A stretch of 64,000 nt of DNA from Sphingomonas sp. IC-11 (GCF_021043365.1 NZ_JAJNDU010000004.1:62001-126000); one strand, 5' to 3'; numbered from the stretch's first letter, positions 17,641 through 26,724 are shown. A program made the numbers and translations. Notes: a model not told the origin generated them from the letters alone.

Positions 17641-18594
17641 ATGGTGGACCGGATCGCCATCACCGGCGCGGCGGGCTTCATCGGCAGCGCGCTTGCGGCC
17701 CGCCACGTGGCGGAGGGCGCGTCCGTACACGCGCTCGTCCGCCCGGGCACCGCCATTCACCGGCTGGTTCCCGGCACCACGGTCCACCGGCTCGACCTGT
17801 CCGATCATCCCGCCGTTCGTCAGAAGCTGGCAGAGATTTCACCGACGATCGTCTACCATCTCGCTACCTCCACCGGCCGCACGCCCACCCCTGATCTTGC
17901 CAATGATCGGCTTACCGTTGTTCGGGATCTCGATGTACTGCTCGGCCTGTTGTCGGCCGCCGCCGCCCTTCCTGCCCCGCCGCGCGCGTTCGTGCGCGCG
18001 GGCACATTGGCGGAATATGGCGACGGGCCGATCCCGTCGCGGGAAAGCCAGCGTGAACGGCCGAAGAGCGCTTACGCCGGCACGATGGTGGCGGCATCCC
18101 AACTCGCGACCGCGATCGGGCGCCATTTGCCTTTTCCCGTGCGGACCGCACGGCTGGCCCTCACCTATGGCCCGCATCAGGCCACCACGTTCCTGATCCC
18201 GTGGCTGATCGAGCGGTGTCTCGCGGGCGAGCCTGCGTTCATCCGGTTTCCCGAACAACGCCGTGACCTCATCTTCGTTGAGGATGTGGTAAGCGGGCTC
18301 ATAGCCACGGCTCGCTCGGATCATCCCGCTGCCGGCCTGGTCAATCTCTCCACCGGCATTGCCCCCACCATGGCCGAAGCTGCCGAGATCGTCGCCCGCT
18401 GCTGCGGATCCGACCCTCAACTCATCCGCATCGCCGATGATCGCGGTGGATGGGGCGCGGACATGGCGCCCCAAGTGGTGCTCGGTGACACTGCCCGCGC
18501 GCTCGCCACCCTGGGCTGGCGCGCCTGCTATTCTCTGGAAGCCGGGCTGCGGCGCACGGTCGATGCGCTGCGCAACGAAAAGGTAGCGGCATGA
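17641..18594 (+). CDS. NAD-dependent epimerase/dehydratase family protein (putative final ketoreductase)
   Basis: This 317-residue extended SDR has a clear cofactor motif (ITGAAGFIGSALA) and the acidic/TYG sequence pattern LALTYGPHQ later on. It lies eight bases after the C-methyltransferase and overlaps the next gene by ATGA, so it is part of the CDP-sugar operon. The natural role would be 4-keto reduction or 3,5-epimerisation. Oddly, the YxxxK catalytic motif reads YAGTM (in KSAYAGTMVAAS), so the general-acid Lys appears replaced by Met unless another Lys substitutes. Function is inferred from context. Confidence 0.82.
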   Translation: MVDRIAITGAAGFIGSALAARHVAEGASVHALVRPGTAIHRLVPGTTVHRLDLSDHPAVRQKLAEISPTIVYHLATSTGRTPTPDLANDRLTVVRDLDVLLGLLSAAAALPAPPRAFVRAGTLAEYGDGPIPSRESQRERPKSAYAGTMVAASQLATAIGRHLPFPVRTARLALTYGPHQATTFLIPWLIERCLAGEPAFIRFPEQRRDLIFVEDVVSGLIATARSDHPAAGLVNLSTGIAPTMAEAAEIVARCCGSDPQLIRIADDRGGWGADMAPQVVLGDTARALATLGWRACYSLEAGLRRTVDALRNEKVAA

Positions 18595-19601
18595 CCGAAG
18601 CCACGCTTGTTTCCGTCCTCGTTCCTGCCTTCAACGAGGAGGAGAACGCCGAGAAGGCGTATAACGCGATCACCACTGTGTTCGATCAGCTGCCTGATTA
18701 CGCGTGCGAGATCATTTTCACGGACAATCATTCCACGGATCGCACGTTTCCGATCTTGCGTGATCTCGCCAGCCGGGATCCCCGCGTGCGGGTGATCCGC
18801 TTCGCACGCAACTACGGTTACCAGCGATCGCTGCTGGTCGCATATCAGAACGCGCGCGGCGCCTGCTCAGTACAGATCGATTGCGATCTTCAGGATTCGC
18901 CCGAGCATATCCCGCAGATGCTGGCGCTTTGGCGCCAGGGGCATCAGGTGGTTTACGGCATCCGGCGCTCTTTGGCGGATCCCGCGCCAGTCGCCGCCGC
19001 GCGCCGCCTGTTCTATCGCGGGTTGAGCGCATTGAGCGACGATGATCTCCCCATCGACGCCGGAGAATTCCGGCTCGTCGATGCACGGATCCTGGCCGAA
19101 CTCCGCTCCGTTCGGGACACCAGCCCCTATCTTCGCGGCATGATCAGTTCGATGGGATTCTCCCAGGTCGGCTTCGCTTATGATCGCGTCGCTCGCACTG
19201 CGGGTCACAGTAAGTTCCCGATGCGCAAGATGGTCGCGCTTGCCATGGACGGCCTGCTCAACCATTCGCTGGTGCCGCTCCGGATGGCGTCGGGCGTCGG
19301 CATCGCTGTCGGCGTCGCTACCATTCTGCTGATGGTCGGCTACCTCGCCGGCCGCCTCTTGTTCGGGCAGCAATGGCCGGCAGGTTTTGCGACCACCACC
19401 ATTCTGTTGCTGCTCGGTATCACGCTGAACGCCGTTTTCCTCGGCATCATCGGCGAATATCTCGGCCGCATGTTCCTGGAGATCAAAGGGCGGCCCGCAC
19501 CCATCGTCGAGGTTCAACTCAATGGTGCGGGGCCGCTGTCGCTTGATCCGGAAGTCGTGCCGCTGCGCCCCGCTTCTACCGAGCAGCGCCGCCCGGCCTG
19601 A
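18591..19601 (+). CDS. Polyprenyl-phosphate glycosyltransferase, GT2, GtrB/DPM1-like
   Basis: It likely transfers a sugar from a nucleotide donor to undecaprenyl phosphate on the cytosolic face. The GT2 catalytic domain (about 1-230) starts SVLVPAFNEEENAEK and has the IDCDLQDSPEHIP metal site and the DAGEFRLVDARI block of the dolichol-phosphate-mannose-synthase group. Two C-terminal membrane helices (about 235-310) end in GIIGEYLGRMFLEIKGRP, as in GtrB/ArnC. The length is 336 residues. It closes the CDP-sugar operon and is convergent with a GT39-like gene (26-base 3' overlap), suggesting a lipid-linked sugar passed to the periplasm. Confidence 0.92.
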   Translation: MTEATLVSVLVPAFNEEENAEKAYNAITTVFDQLPDYACEIIFTDNHSTDRTFPILRDLASRDPRVRVIRFARNYGYQRSLLVAYQNARGACSVQIDCDLQDSPEHIPQMLALWRQGHQVVYGIRRSLADPAPVAAARRLFYRGLSALSDDDLPIDAGEFRLVDARILAELRSVRDTSPYLRGMISSMGFSQVGFAYDRVARTAGHSKFPMRKMVALAMDGLLNHSLVPLRMASGVGIAVGVATILLMVGYLAGRLLFGQQWPAGFATTTILLLLGITLNAVFLGIIGEYLGRMFLEIKGRPAPIVEVQLNGAGPLSLDPEVVPLRPASTEQRRPA

Positions 19602-21168
19602 CATAGAGGACGCTTCCGTCGCGATCCTCGCGGCCAGATCGGCGCGGCGGCAGGGCGACCGCCCGGTAACCGGCCTTGATCGCAAACGCCGCCAGTCCCG
19701 GATCAAGCGTTGCGTCGAAGCCGGTCAGGACCGCGGCCGGTCTCGCCTGCCGGAACACCTCGTCCATGGCCGCTCGTGATTCCGGGTGACGGAAATAGGC
19801 GCGCTCGTTTGCCGGCACGAACTCCATGGCACGCAGGACGAACGGCCCGAGCGCCAGCTGCGGATAGACGCTGCCACCGCCCTCCGCCACATGCAACGGC
19901 CCGGCGGTGGCGATTGGGCCTGGTCCTTGCACCAGAGCCGCGATCTTCTCCGCCTCGCGATGGACCGCAATTCCGGTCCAGCGCTGCGGACGAACCCCGT
20001 CCAATAGCGAGGGCAGTGTCACCGGAATTCCCGCCAGCGTGATTGCACCTGCGGCAGACCAGAACACCGGCGCGGCCAATGCCCGCTCCGCCACGCTCAT
20101 CCGGCGTACCGTTACGGCGAATACCATCAGCAGGAACGGGATCGGCAGCGTATAATATTGGCTGAACGCGGGCGTCGGCACAAAGGAGATTGCGGCTGCC
20201 AGGAACAGCATGGCCAGCAGGGTCGCGAGGATCCCGTCGCGTGATCGCAACAGCCGCGCCTGCACGGCCGAGTAGATCAAGACCGCGATCAGGACGAGCG
20301 AGGCACCGCCCAGCCAGACACCGCTTGCCACGATGAACTTGGCGCGTGGCGTGATCGCCGGCGCAGCTTCGCGTGAGATTTGGGACCAGAAGCCAAGCTG
20401 TGGCCCTCGATGGAAGCTGACGGTGTGAACGAAGAAACTCGCGGGATCCTGCGCCAGAAAATACAGGGTCGGCAGCAATCCAATGATGGCTCCCACCGCC
20501 ATCGGCAGCGCGAACCGCACCAGCCGTTGGCGCCAGGGAAGCTGAGCCGGCATCAACAGAGCGGCCGCGCCCATCGGGGCGATGACCACGGCGTAATTGG
20601 CCTTCATCCCGGCCGCCGTCGCAAGCAGCAGGCCGGTCAGGAACGCCAGCTTGGGCTGGCCGCCCTCGTCGACCGACCGGACAAACGCCCACAATCCCCA
20701 CAGGATCAGCGGAACCGGCAGGAAATTGTTGGTGGCCGCCATCCCTGTCTGGTCAAGAAACACGGGGTTGAACAGTAGCGCCGCCATGATGATCGCTGCG
20801 GCCGACGTGCTGCCGGCAATGTCCCGCCCGATACGCCACGCAGCAAGCGTTGCCGCGATCCAGCCGACCGCAATGATCAGGCGGGCAACCAGCACGTAAT
20901 GGGTGGTACCAAGCGCATCGAAGACGATGCTGAACAGCAACGGCAGGTTTGGCAGGTGGCTGAAGCCGAAGTTCTCGTACATGCCCGGAGAGAAAAGCAC
21001 CCCGCCCATGATGTAGAATTGCTCATCGCGCTTCAGCGGAAAGGTCAGAACGCGCGCGATGACCAGCAACAGCGCGCCGCAAGCGATCATCACCGTGATG
21101 AACCGGACCCTTTGCTCGCTCACGCTGGGCCGCGGGCTTTCCGCAACGATGATCGGCGCGTCCTGCAT
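19576..21168 (-). CDS. Polytopic glycosyltransferase-like membrane protein (GT39/ArnT-like)
   Basis: This 530-residue integral membrane protein has about ten helices followed by a soluble C-terminal domain of about 150 residues. The first periplasmic loop holds FPLKRDEQFYIMGG, a DE pair in the position where GT-C enzymes keep their catalytic Asp/Glu. The next loop has GFSHLPNLPLLF. These enzymes use polyprenyl-phosphate sugars as donors in the periplasm. An in-frame ATG at 21216 exists, but ATG 21168 has AGGAG nine bases upstream. It could be the partner of the GtrB-like protein; the acceptor is unknown. Confidence 0.83.
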   Translation of the reverse strand: MQDAPIIVAESPRPSVSEQRVRFITVMIACGALLLVIARVLTFPLKRDEQFYIMGGVLFSPGMYENFGFSHLPNLPLLFSIVFDALGTTHYVLVARLIIAVGWIAATLAAWRIGRDIAGSTSAAAIIMAALLFNPVFLDQTGMAATNNFLPVPLILWGLWAFVRSVDEGGQPKLAFLTGLLLATAAGMKANYAVVIAPMGAAALLMPAQLPWRQRLVRFALPMAVGAIIGLLPTLYFLAQDPASFFVHTVSFHRGPQLGFWSQISREAAPAITPRAKFIVASGVWLGGASLVLIAVLIYSAVQARLLRSRDGILATLLAMLFLAAAISFVPTPAFSQYYTLPIPFLLMVFAVTVRRMSVAERALAAPVFWSAAGAITLAGIPVTLPSLLDGVRPQRWTGIAVHREAEKIAALVQGPGPIATAGPLHVAEGGGSVYPQLALGPFVLRAMEFVPANERAYFRHPESRAAMDEVFRQARPAAVLTGFDATLDPGLAAFAIKAGYRAVALPPRRSGREDRDGSVLYVRPGGAAR

Positions 21169-21316
21169 GTGTAGAGCTCCTGAACTTGCCCCATGGTGTA
21201 GATACAAACATTCCATGGTGCAGAGTTCAGGCGGGTTAGCCCGTCCGAACCGGCGCGCGGCGCGCGCCTCTGGCCTAGTTTCGGACAGTCATGTTTCATC
21301 GCGCGACGGAGGGTCC

Positions 21317-22159
21317 GTGCCTACCGCAACCCAGTTTTTCGGCCGACCACTAGAACGCGTGTCAAAGCGTTACGAGGCGCGCTTCTTTGGTTCGCTCAAG
21401 ACCGCCAATGCCACCTTCAAGCGAACCGAGGCGGGCCGGATGGCAGCGGTCGACGCGCAGGTCGTGCGACGGCTGGCGGCGTCGGGCAGCCGTATCACCG
21501 AGCTGCTCGACCTCGGCATTTCCTCGGGAACGACGACAATCGAGTTGATCAATGCACTGCGCCAGGCGGGGCAGCTCCCGCGGGTGACTGGGACTGATCG
21601 GCTGATCCACGCCAATCTCGTCTCTCTCCCCTGGGGCTGCCGCGCGCTGGTCGAGCCTGGCGGGCATGTTCTTCAATATGACGTGTTCGGCGCTCCCATC
21701 CGTCCTTGGCGGCGGCGGCTCGATTATGTCACCGGCATGGCCGCGCTCGGAAATGCAACCAACCGGCTGCTCGGCCCGCACGTGACACACGCACCCGCCG
21801 GAACGCCGGTTGCCCTCGTCTCCCCCCACCTCGCGCGGATGAAGAACGTCACCTTGATCGAGGATGACGTCACCCGGCTCAACCCCGGCCTGATCGGCCG
21901 TTTCGATCTGATCCGGGCCGCGAACTTGCTGAACCGCCACTATTTCTCCGCCGAAGAGATGGCGAAGGCAGTCGCAAACGTCCGCACTTATCTACGCGGG
22001 CCCGGCGCCTGGCTGCTGGTCGTTCGCACCCACAATGCCGCTGATCATCACGGCACCCTCTCTCGGGTTGCCGCTAATGGCGAGCTAGAGGTCGTCGAGC
22101 GTTATGGCGCCGGCTCGGAAGTGGAGGATCTGTTCACCGCCAGCGAACGATCCGCCTGA
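21317..22159 (+). CDS. SAM-dependent methyltransferase-like protein
   Basis: This is a class I methyltransferase fold with motif I at ELLDLGISSGTTTIELI and a later RFDLIRAANLLNR block where the chemistry motif IV would lie. Substrate unknown. The frame is open upstream through the divergent GT39-like gene. GTG 21317 directly follows a GGAGGG element and starts close to the folded domain (280 residues), whereas ATG 21214 would add a 34-residue low-complexity lead. The start is therefore uncertain. It is transcribed away from the GT39-like gene and ends 38 bases before the lyase gene's stop. Confidence 0.72.
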   Translation: MPTATQFFGRPLERVSKRYEARFFGSLKTANATFKRTEAGRMAAVDAQVVRRLAASGSRITELLDLGISSGTTTIELINALRQAGQLPRVTGTDRLIHANLVSLPWGCRALVEPGGHVLQYDVFGAPIRPWRRRLDYVTGMAALGNATNRLLGPHVTHAPAGTPVALVSPHLARMKNVTLIEDDVTRLNPGLIGRFDLIRAANLLNRHYFSAEEMAKAVANVRTYLRGPGAWLLVVRTHNAADHHGTLSRVAANGELEVVERYGAGSEVEDLFTASERSA

Positions 22160-22196
22160 TCCGGCACACCGCGAGCCGACGGGAGCAGGCTGGCGG

Positions 22197-23573
22197 TTAC
22201 TCGATCTGCTTGCCCGCGAGTCGGGCCTTATGCGCGTAATCGAGGAAAGCCTCCAGGTTCGCCCAGCCATCGCCGTTGCGGTCCTGCCACGCGTCGTTGC
22301 GAGTCGGGTCCAGCCCGTTGCTCCGTTCCCAAGCGTCCGACATGCCGTCCCGATCGGAGTCGCGATAGGGCGTGCCTGGCGCAAGCACCGGCAACGTCCG
22401 ATCCGGCATCCCGATCCGCCCCGTCCGCGTGCGAACTTCATAGATGATCCGCTGGTCCACCCCGTCGCGCGGCATGGCGCCGGCCCCCTCCAACACCTGG
22501 GTGTAGCTCTCGCGTGCCGGTTGCGGCACCACGGTCAGCGGGCAAACCGGCGCCGACACGCGCGCCTCTTCGGCCACGGGTGCCACGATCAGGCCGGCAC
22601 CATCCATGACATTGCCATCGAAAAAGATCCGCGCCTCTCCCTTGGAGCCGACCCGCGGCCGATCAAGGACATAAGCGACCTCGGACGTGCTCGGTCCGCG
22701 ACGATAATAATTGCCCACCACATTGGCGGGCGTCCCGCCGTAGCTTTCCCACACTTCGGTGAATTGCAGCGCGGCATCATAAAGGACGTTGTTGACTACC
22801 TCGACGCAGCTTCCCGGCGCGAAGTTCACGTCGGGGTTGCGATCGCCGTTATGCGCGCAAAGGTTGTGCAGAAAGCTGACTTGCTGGGGCCCTTTGGGAT
22901 CACTGGACAGCAGGGCGCATTTGTCATGCCGGGGCGTGCCGCGCGCGAAGATCGACCATGAAATCGTCACCCGATCATTCTGGGCATATCCCCCCATATT
23001 TTCGTCCCGCGCCCAGCTGGCGCTGACGTGATCGAGAATGACGTCCCTGCTCCCCTCGATGATGAACGCGCTGTCCGACGCTCGCTGCTCGCCATCCCGG
23101 TCGTTCCTCACGCGGATGTGCCGGACCACCACATCATGGGTGTTCTTCACGACGAAGGGCGTGGTGGCGCCCTTGCCGCCCGCATGCGCGAGGATGATCC
23201 CGTCTCCGGGCGCCGTCTCACCAGCGATGGTGATGTAGGGGTTTCGGATGATCGGCCGCACGCTGGTATACCGGATCAGGCCGGACACACGAAACACGCA
23301 GACCCTTGGTCCCTCGGCATCGATACAGGCCCGCAGGGAACCCGGGCCCGCGTCGGCCAATGTAGTGACAGCCAGGATCCGCCCGCCACGCCCGCCTTTC
23401 GCCGCTCGCCCGAACCCCTCTGCGCCCGGGAAGGCGAGTGGCGCGTCCTGTGACACCGGCTGAAGCGCGGCCACGTTCCTGGTTTGCGAGGATTGCGCAT
23501 CGCAGCTCGACAAGGGCGCTGTCAGCAGCAGAATAGGCAGAGCCCGCTGCGTGAGACCGCTAGAAACGGGCAC
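22197..23573 (-). CDS. Secreted polysaccharide (pectate-lyase-like) beta-helix lipoprotein
   Basis: This 458-residue right-handed beta-helix protein has the sequence style of PL1-like pectate lyases: FPGAEGFGRAAKGGRGG, LADAGPGSLR, and YITIAGETAPGDGII. A hydrophobic leader ends in LSSC, a plausible lipobox. The C-terminus carries a calcium-binding thrombospondin-type-3-like segment (DSDRDGMSDAWERSNGLDP and DRNGDGWANLEAFLD). GTG 23573 starts directly at the signal peptide and overlaps the barrel gene's end by 14 bases. In a Wzy/Wza operon such lyases usually trim or release the polymer; true pectin as substrate is unlikely. Confidence 0.85.
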   Translation of the reverse strand: MPVSSGLTQRALPILLLTAPLSSCDAQSSQTRNVAALQPVSQDAPLAFPGAEGFGRAAKGGRGGRILAVTTLADAGPGSLRACIDAEGPRVCVFRVSGLIRYTSVRPIIRNPYITIAGETAPGDGIILAHAGGKGATTPFVVKNTHDVVVRHIRVRNDRDGEQRASDSAFIIEGSRDVILDHVSASWARDENMGGYAQNDRVTISWSIFARGTPRHDKCALLSSDPKGPQQVSFLHNLCAHNGDRNPDVNFAPGSCVEVVNNVLYDAALQFTEVWESYGGTPANVVGNYYRRGPSTSEVAYVLDRPRVGSKGEARIFFDGNVMDGAGLIVAPVAEEARVSAPVCPLTVVPQPARESYTQVLEGAGAMPRDGVDQRIIYEVRTRTGRIGMPDRTLPVLAPGTPYRDSDRDGMSDAWERSNGLDPTRNDAWQDRNGDGWANLEAFLDYAHKARLAGKQIE

Positions 23574-24807
23574 GAACGCCAACTTGCAGGAGGCCTCGCG
23601 AAAACTCATCCAGCGGGATCGTGGCATCGCGCCTGGACAAGGTGGCGTCCCCGAAAAGCGAAAATCTGCGCGTTGCGAGATACTCGGCGCCCACCCGTCC
23701 CTGCACAATATCCTGCTTGTCACCCGCGCCGCGGAATACCGATCTGCGCCAGCCGACTTCACCGGATAGCAGGAGGTTGTGGCGAGCTTCCTGCTCAATC
23801 GACGCCGACACCCGCGTGTCCGTACGCCCGGACGCGCCAACGCGAACGGTGGCAACATCCCCGCGGAAGGCGGCAATGGTCACCTGGGTGCGCGCACGCG
23901 GCGTCCAGGTGACTTGTCCATCTACAGCGAAGCCAGTGTAGGGGCGAAGCGAAGGATCGTCGGGTTCGGAACGGAAAACGCCAACGCCCATGCTCCCCCG
24001 CACGCGCGCGTTCACCTCGCGACTCGCGCCGAGCAACGCGCCATACGTGGTCACGTCCCGGTCCACACCGGCAAAATCGCGGCGCAGATCGGCATCCCGG
24101 CGCGTAATGAAGCCTTCCAGAAAGAACGCCACCGGCGCCGCCGGCTGCCAGGTTGCGCGGGCGGTGGAGCGATACACACGCAAATCCCGATCGCGCTCGG
24201 CCGGGTCAAGAAAGTCGATCCGGTCGGCACCGGGCGAAAGCCTGAACGAGAAATCGCCGGCGCGCGCAGTATAGCCAATCCCGGCCGACAGAACGTTGAT
24301 CTTGCGCGGCGGCACCGTGATCGGGGCGCGCGCTTCGGGATCGGACCGCGGCTGCACCGACCGGTCGAACTTGAACGTCGCGTCCAACCCCTGTTGCGGG
24401 GAGAAGCGGGCTGCTCCTTCCAGCAGAAGGCCGAACAGAAAGGCATCCTCGCGCGTCACGCTGACATGCTGGCGCGCTTCGGCATAGGCAATTCCATGGG
24501 CGGACAGACCAGCATCCTGCAACGTCACGTCAATGGAGGGTCGCAGCACAAAAATGCCGTCATCTTGCGCCCTGGTGGACGTGGCATAGACGTTCGTGTC
24601 GTAGATCGCTGAGCCGTCTACCGAAATCAGCATTTCGGCCGGGCCGACATGGTGGACGATCGGCTCGAAGCCCGGCCTGGGAAGATTGGCCGGTGAGCCG
24701 CCACGCTGGGTGGTCTGTGCGATGCCTGACGCCATCGGCAGGCCAATCGCGACCGCGGCCATGACAAGCCGGGAGCCGCTCACTCCACGCTTCCGATCTG
24801 ATTTCAT
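23560..24807 (-). CDS. Outer-membrane beta-barrel protein, BBP2-type polysaccharide secretion/assembly
   Basis: This protein of about 415 residues has a signal peptide (MKSDRKRG, then LVMAAVAIGLPMASGIAQ) and alternating aromatic/hydrophobic strands through to a C-terminal Phe, the classic outer-membrane barrel ending (VGVRARF). It resembles the beta-barrel porin 2 group encoded in alphaproteobacterial exopolysaccharide operons. It probably forms or assists the outer-membrane exit together with the short GumB-like Wza protein next to it. ATG 24819 is also possible, but its GGAGG lies only one base away; ATG 24807 is chosen because it starts the signal peptide. It overlaps or abuts both neighbours. 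Confidence 0.82.
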   Translation of the reverse strand: MKSDRKRGVSGSRLVMAAVAIGLPMASGIAQTTQRGGSPANLPRPGFEPIVHHVGPAEMLISVDGSAIYDTNVYATSTRAQDDGIFVLRPSIDVTLQDAGLSAHGIAYAEARQHVSVTREDAFLFGLLLEGAARFSPQQGLDATFKFDRSVQPRSDPEARAPITVPPRKINVLSAGIGYTARAGDFSFRLSPGADRIDFLDPAERDRDLRVYRSTARATWQPAAPVAFFLEGFITRRDADLRRDFAGVDRDVTTYGALLGASREVNARVRGSMGVGVFRSEPDDPSLRPYTGFAVDGQVTWTPRARTQVTIAAFRGDVATVRVGASGRTDTRVSASIEQEARHNLLLSGEVGWRRSVFRGAGDKQDIVQGRVGAEYLATRRFSLFGDATLSRRDATIPLDEFSRGLLQVGVRARF

Positions 24808-24809
24808 GA

Positions 24810-25367
24810 TCAGAACCATGCCTCCGGCACGCGGATGGTATCGCCCGGCATGATCCTCGTGACCATGCTGGCACGGCGCTCAACGTCCGTCCCGCTGCGC
24901 GTTACCGCTGCGGCCTTGGTGCTGGCCCGGAACGTATAGCCTCCGGCGATCGCGACGGCGGTGGTGACGGTCATGCCCGGCACGTAGGGATATTGTCCTG
25001 GCTTTTGGACTTCGCCCAGGATGTAGATCGGGCGATACTTCACCACCTGTACGCTGACGCTTGGTTTCGTCGCGAGCTCGCGACTAAGCAATTGGCTGCT
25101 GATCGCCGCCTCAAGTTCTGCGGGCGTGCGTTGATCGGCTTTGATTGTTCCAAGCAGGGGAAGAGAGATCGTTCCATTGTCTGCCACAGTGTAGACATTG
25201 GCCATTTGGTCGAAGCCGAATACTGCAAGTCTCAGGTCATCGCCCGGTCCCAGACGATAACTACCCGGAGCCGCGGACTCTATCGAGGAAAGGTGCGAAA
25301 CGCCGTTCGAACAACCCGAAACCAGCAGAGGCAAGCTAAGTGCCAACGAAGCGGCGATCGTGCGCAT
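24810..25367 (-). CDS. Polysaccharide export lipoprotein, short Wza/GumB type
   Basis: It has a lipoprotein signal (LSLPLLVSGC lipobox near residue 19), a Poly_export domain (YRLGPGDDLRLAVFG to VSVQVVKYRP, about 37-115) and one SLBB domain (IYILGEVQKPGQYPYVPGM, to about 170). At 185 residues it lacks the long C-terminal region and amphipathic helix of E. coli Wza, so it probably needs a separate barrel; the adjacent BBP2 gene would serve. ATG 25367 follows GGAGG at eight bases. It lies 52 bases after the Wzy-like gene in the same direction. Confidence 0.93.
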   Translation of the reverse strand: MRTIAASLALSLPLLVSGCSNGVSHLSSIESAAPGSYRLGPGDDLRLAVFGFDQMANVYTVADNGTISLPLLGTIKADQRTPAELEAAISSQLLSRELATKPSVSVQVVKYRPIYILGEVQKPGQYPYVPGMTVTTAVAIAGGYTFRASTKAAAVTRSGTDVERRASMVTRIMPGDTIRVPEAWF

Positions 25368-25419
25368 GACGGAACCTCCAGGATCGGAATTTTCTCCATC
25401 AATGCTAAGCGATTTCTAT

Positions 25420-26724
25420 TCAGACCCTAGCTGGCCATCCGGACACCTGCCGTTTCGCAGGAAGTAATCTGTTCGGGGTAATACTTTCGGTTCGCCGGTG
25501 GGCGAGCGCAACGCCCGTCGCCAGGATGAGCGGCACTGCCCAGTTGCGCGCATACATGTGCGGAGAGGCCATCGAGAACGCGATAAAGGGTAGCGCCACC
25601 GCCATGACAAGCGCGCAGGCCGCACGGTCGTCGCGCCAGCGGTGCAATGCAGCGGCGATGGGAACCATGATCATCATCAGCCAGCCAAGAAGCGCCGGCA
25701 GTCCGCCCTCGGCCCAAAGCAGCAGATAGATGTTGTGGACGGGCGCCTTGCTCGCCGAGATCTCGCGATACCGATCGACACCTATTCCGATCAGCGGGTG
25801 CGAATCGACGAGCAGCCAAGCCTCTTTCATCAGCTCCCAGCGACCCACAAACGTCCCCGCCTGCGCGATGTCCCCGTTCTCCAGGGCAAGGCCCACCCGC
25901 GCCTGGAAGACCGCCGGAACCGGTGCCCCGATCAGGAAGATGGCGACGGCGAGCAGAACCAATGCTGCGATCGGTCGCCAGTTACGCCGCCCGCCCGCAA
26001 GGACCCAAAATGTCGCAGTCGCAGAGCTTGTGGCGACAAAACCCGTGAACGATCCGGACAGCAACAGTCCGATGATCAGCACCGCAAGGAAGACCGTCAC
26101 GAGGAAGGGTGAGATTCGCCCCAGCCGTCCAAGGTAGAGAACGAAGGGAACCGTCATGGCAATCAGGGCGGCATTCCAGTTCGCGTCCGCCATGAACGCC
26201 CCCAGACGATGCGCGCCGCTGATAAATTCATGCGACAGGTTCATCGTCGCGTCGCGGGATCCGCCCGTGTACCAGTAGACCAGCGCTCCAAAGCCTTCCA
26301 TGGCCACGACGCCAAGCACGATGGCGACGCAGCGACGATGCATCACTTCCCGGTCCACATCGATGCACACCAGCGGCAGCAACGCATAAGCGGTCGCATA
26401 TTGCAGCGAAACGATCATCCAGCGCATCGGCGTGTCGTTGACGACGCTTCCCACCAGAAGACCGGCCAGCAGAAGGAAGAGCCCGAAGAGCCAGGGCACC
26501 GTCAACGACTGCATGGGCTGGGGGTTGAGCGCTCCGCCGGCCAGCCTCAGAAGCAGCGCCATCAGGAACAGACTGTCGCTCAGCGTGAAGAGAATGTCGG
26601 GCACCGGGCGCCAGGTGATATAGGCGGAGAAGAAGATCGCCGCGAGCAACAGCGCCTCTCCAGTACCGCGCATCGTGATGACGAAGCGCTGATACTGCCA
26701 GCCCGGGGCCGCATCTCCCCTCAT
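25420..26724 (-). CDS. O-antigen polymerase/ligase family membrane protein (Wzy-like)
   Basis: This 434-residue protein has about eleven membrane helices and a periplasmic loop near residue 310-330 containing GIGVDRYR and PVHNIYLLLWAEGGLP, the Wzy_C pattern common to Wzy polymerases and WaaL ligases. The Wza, barrel and lyase genes following it make polymerase the better call. A strong ribosome site (GGGGGAGG) precedes ATG 26724. A 245-base gap with no supportable gene separates it from the aminotransferase upstream, so it may have its own promoter. Confidence 0.88.
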   Translation of the reverse strand: MRGDAAPGWQYQRFVITMRGTGEALLLAAIFFSAYITWRPVPDILFTLSDSLFLMALLLRLAGGALNPQPMQSLTVPWLFGLFLLLAGLLVGSVVNDTPMRWMIVSLQYATAYALLPLVCIDVDREVMHRRCVAIVLGVVAMEGFGALVYWYTGGSRDATMNLSHEFISGAHRLGAFMADANWNAALIAMTVPFVLYLGRLGRISPFLVTVFLAVLIIGLLLSGSFTGFVATSSATATFWVLAGGRRNWRPIAALVLLAVAIFLIGAPVPAVFQARVGLALENGDIAQAGTFVGRWELMKEAWLLVDSHPLIGIGVDRYREISASKAPVHNIYLLLWAEGGLPALLGWLMMIMVPIAAALHRWRDDRAACALVMAVALPFIAFSMASPHMYARNWAVPLILATGVALAHRRTESITPNRLLPAKRQVSGWPARV

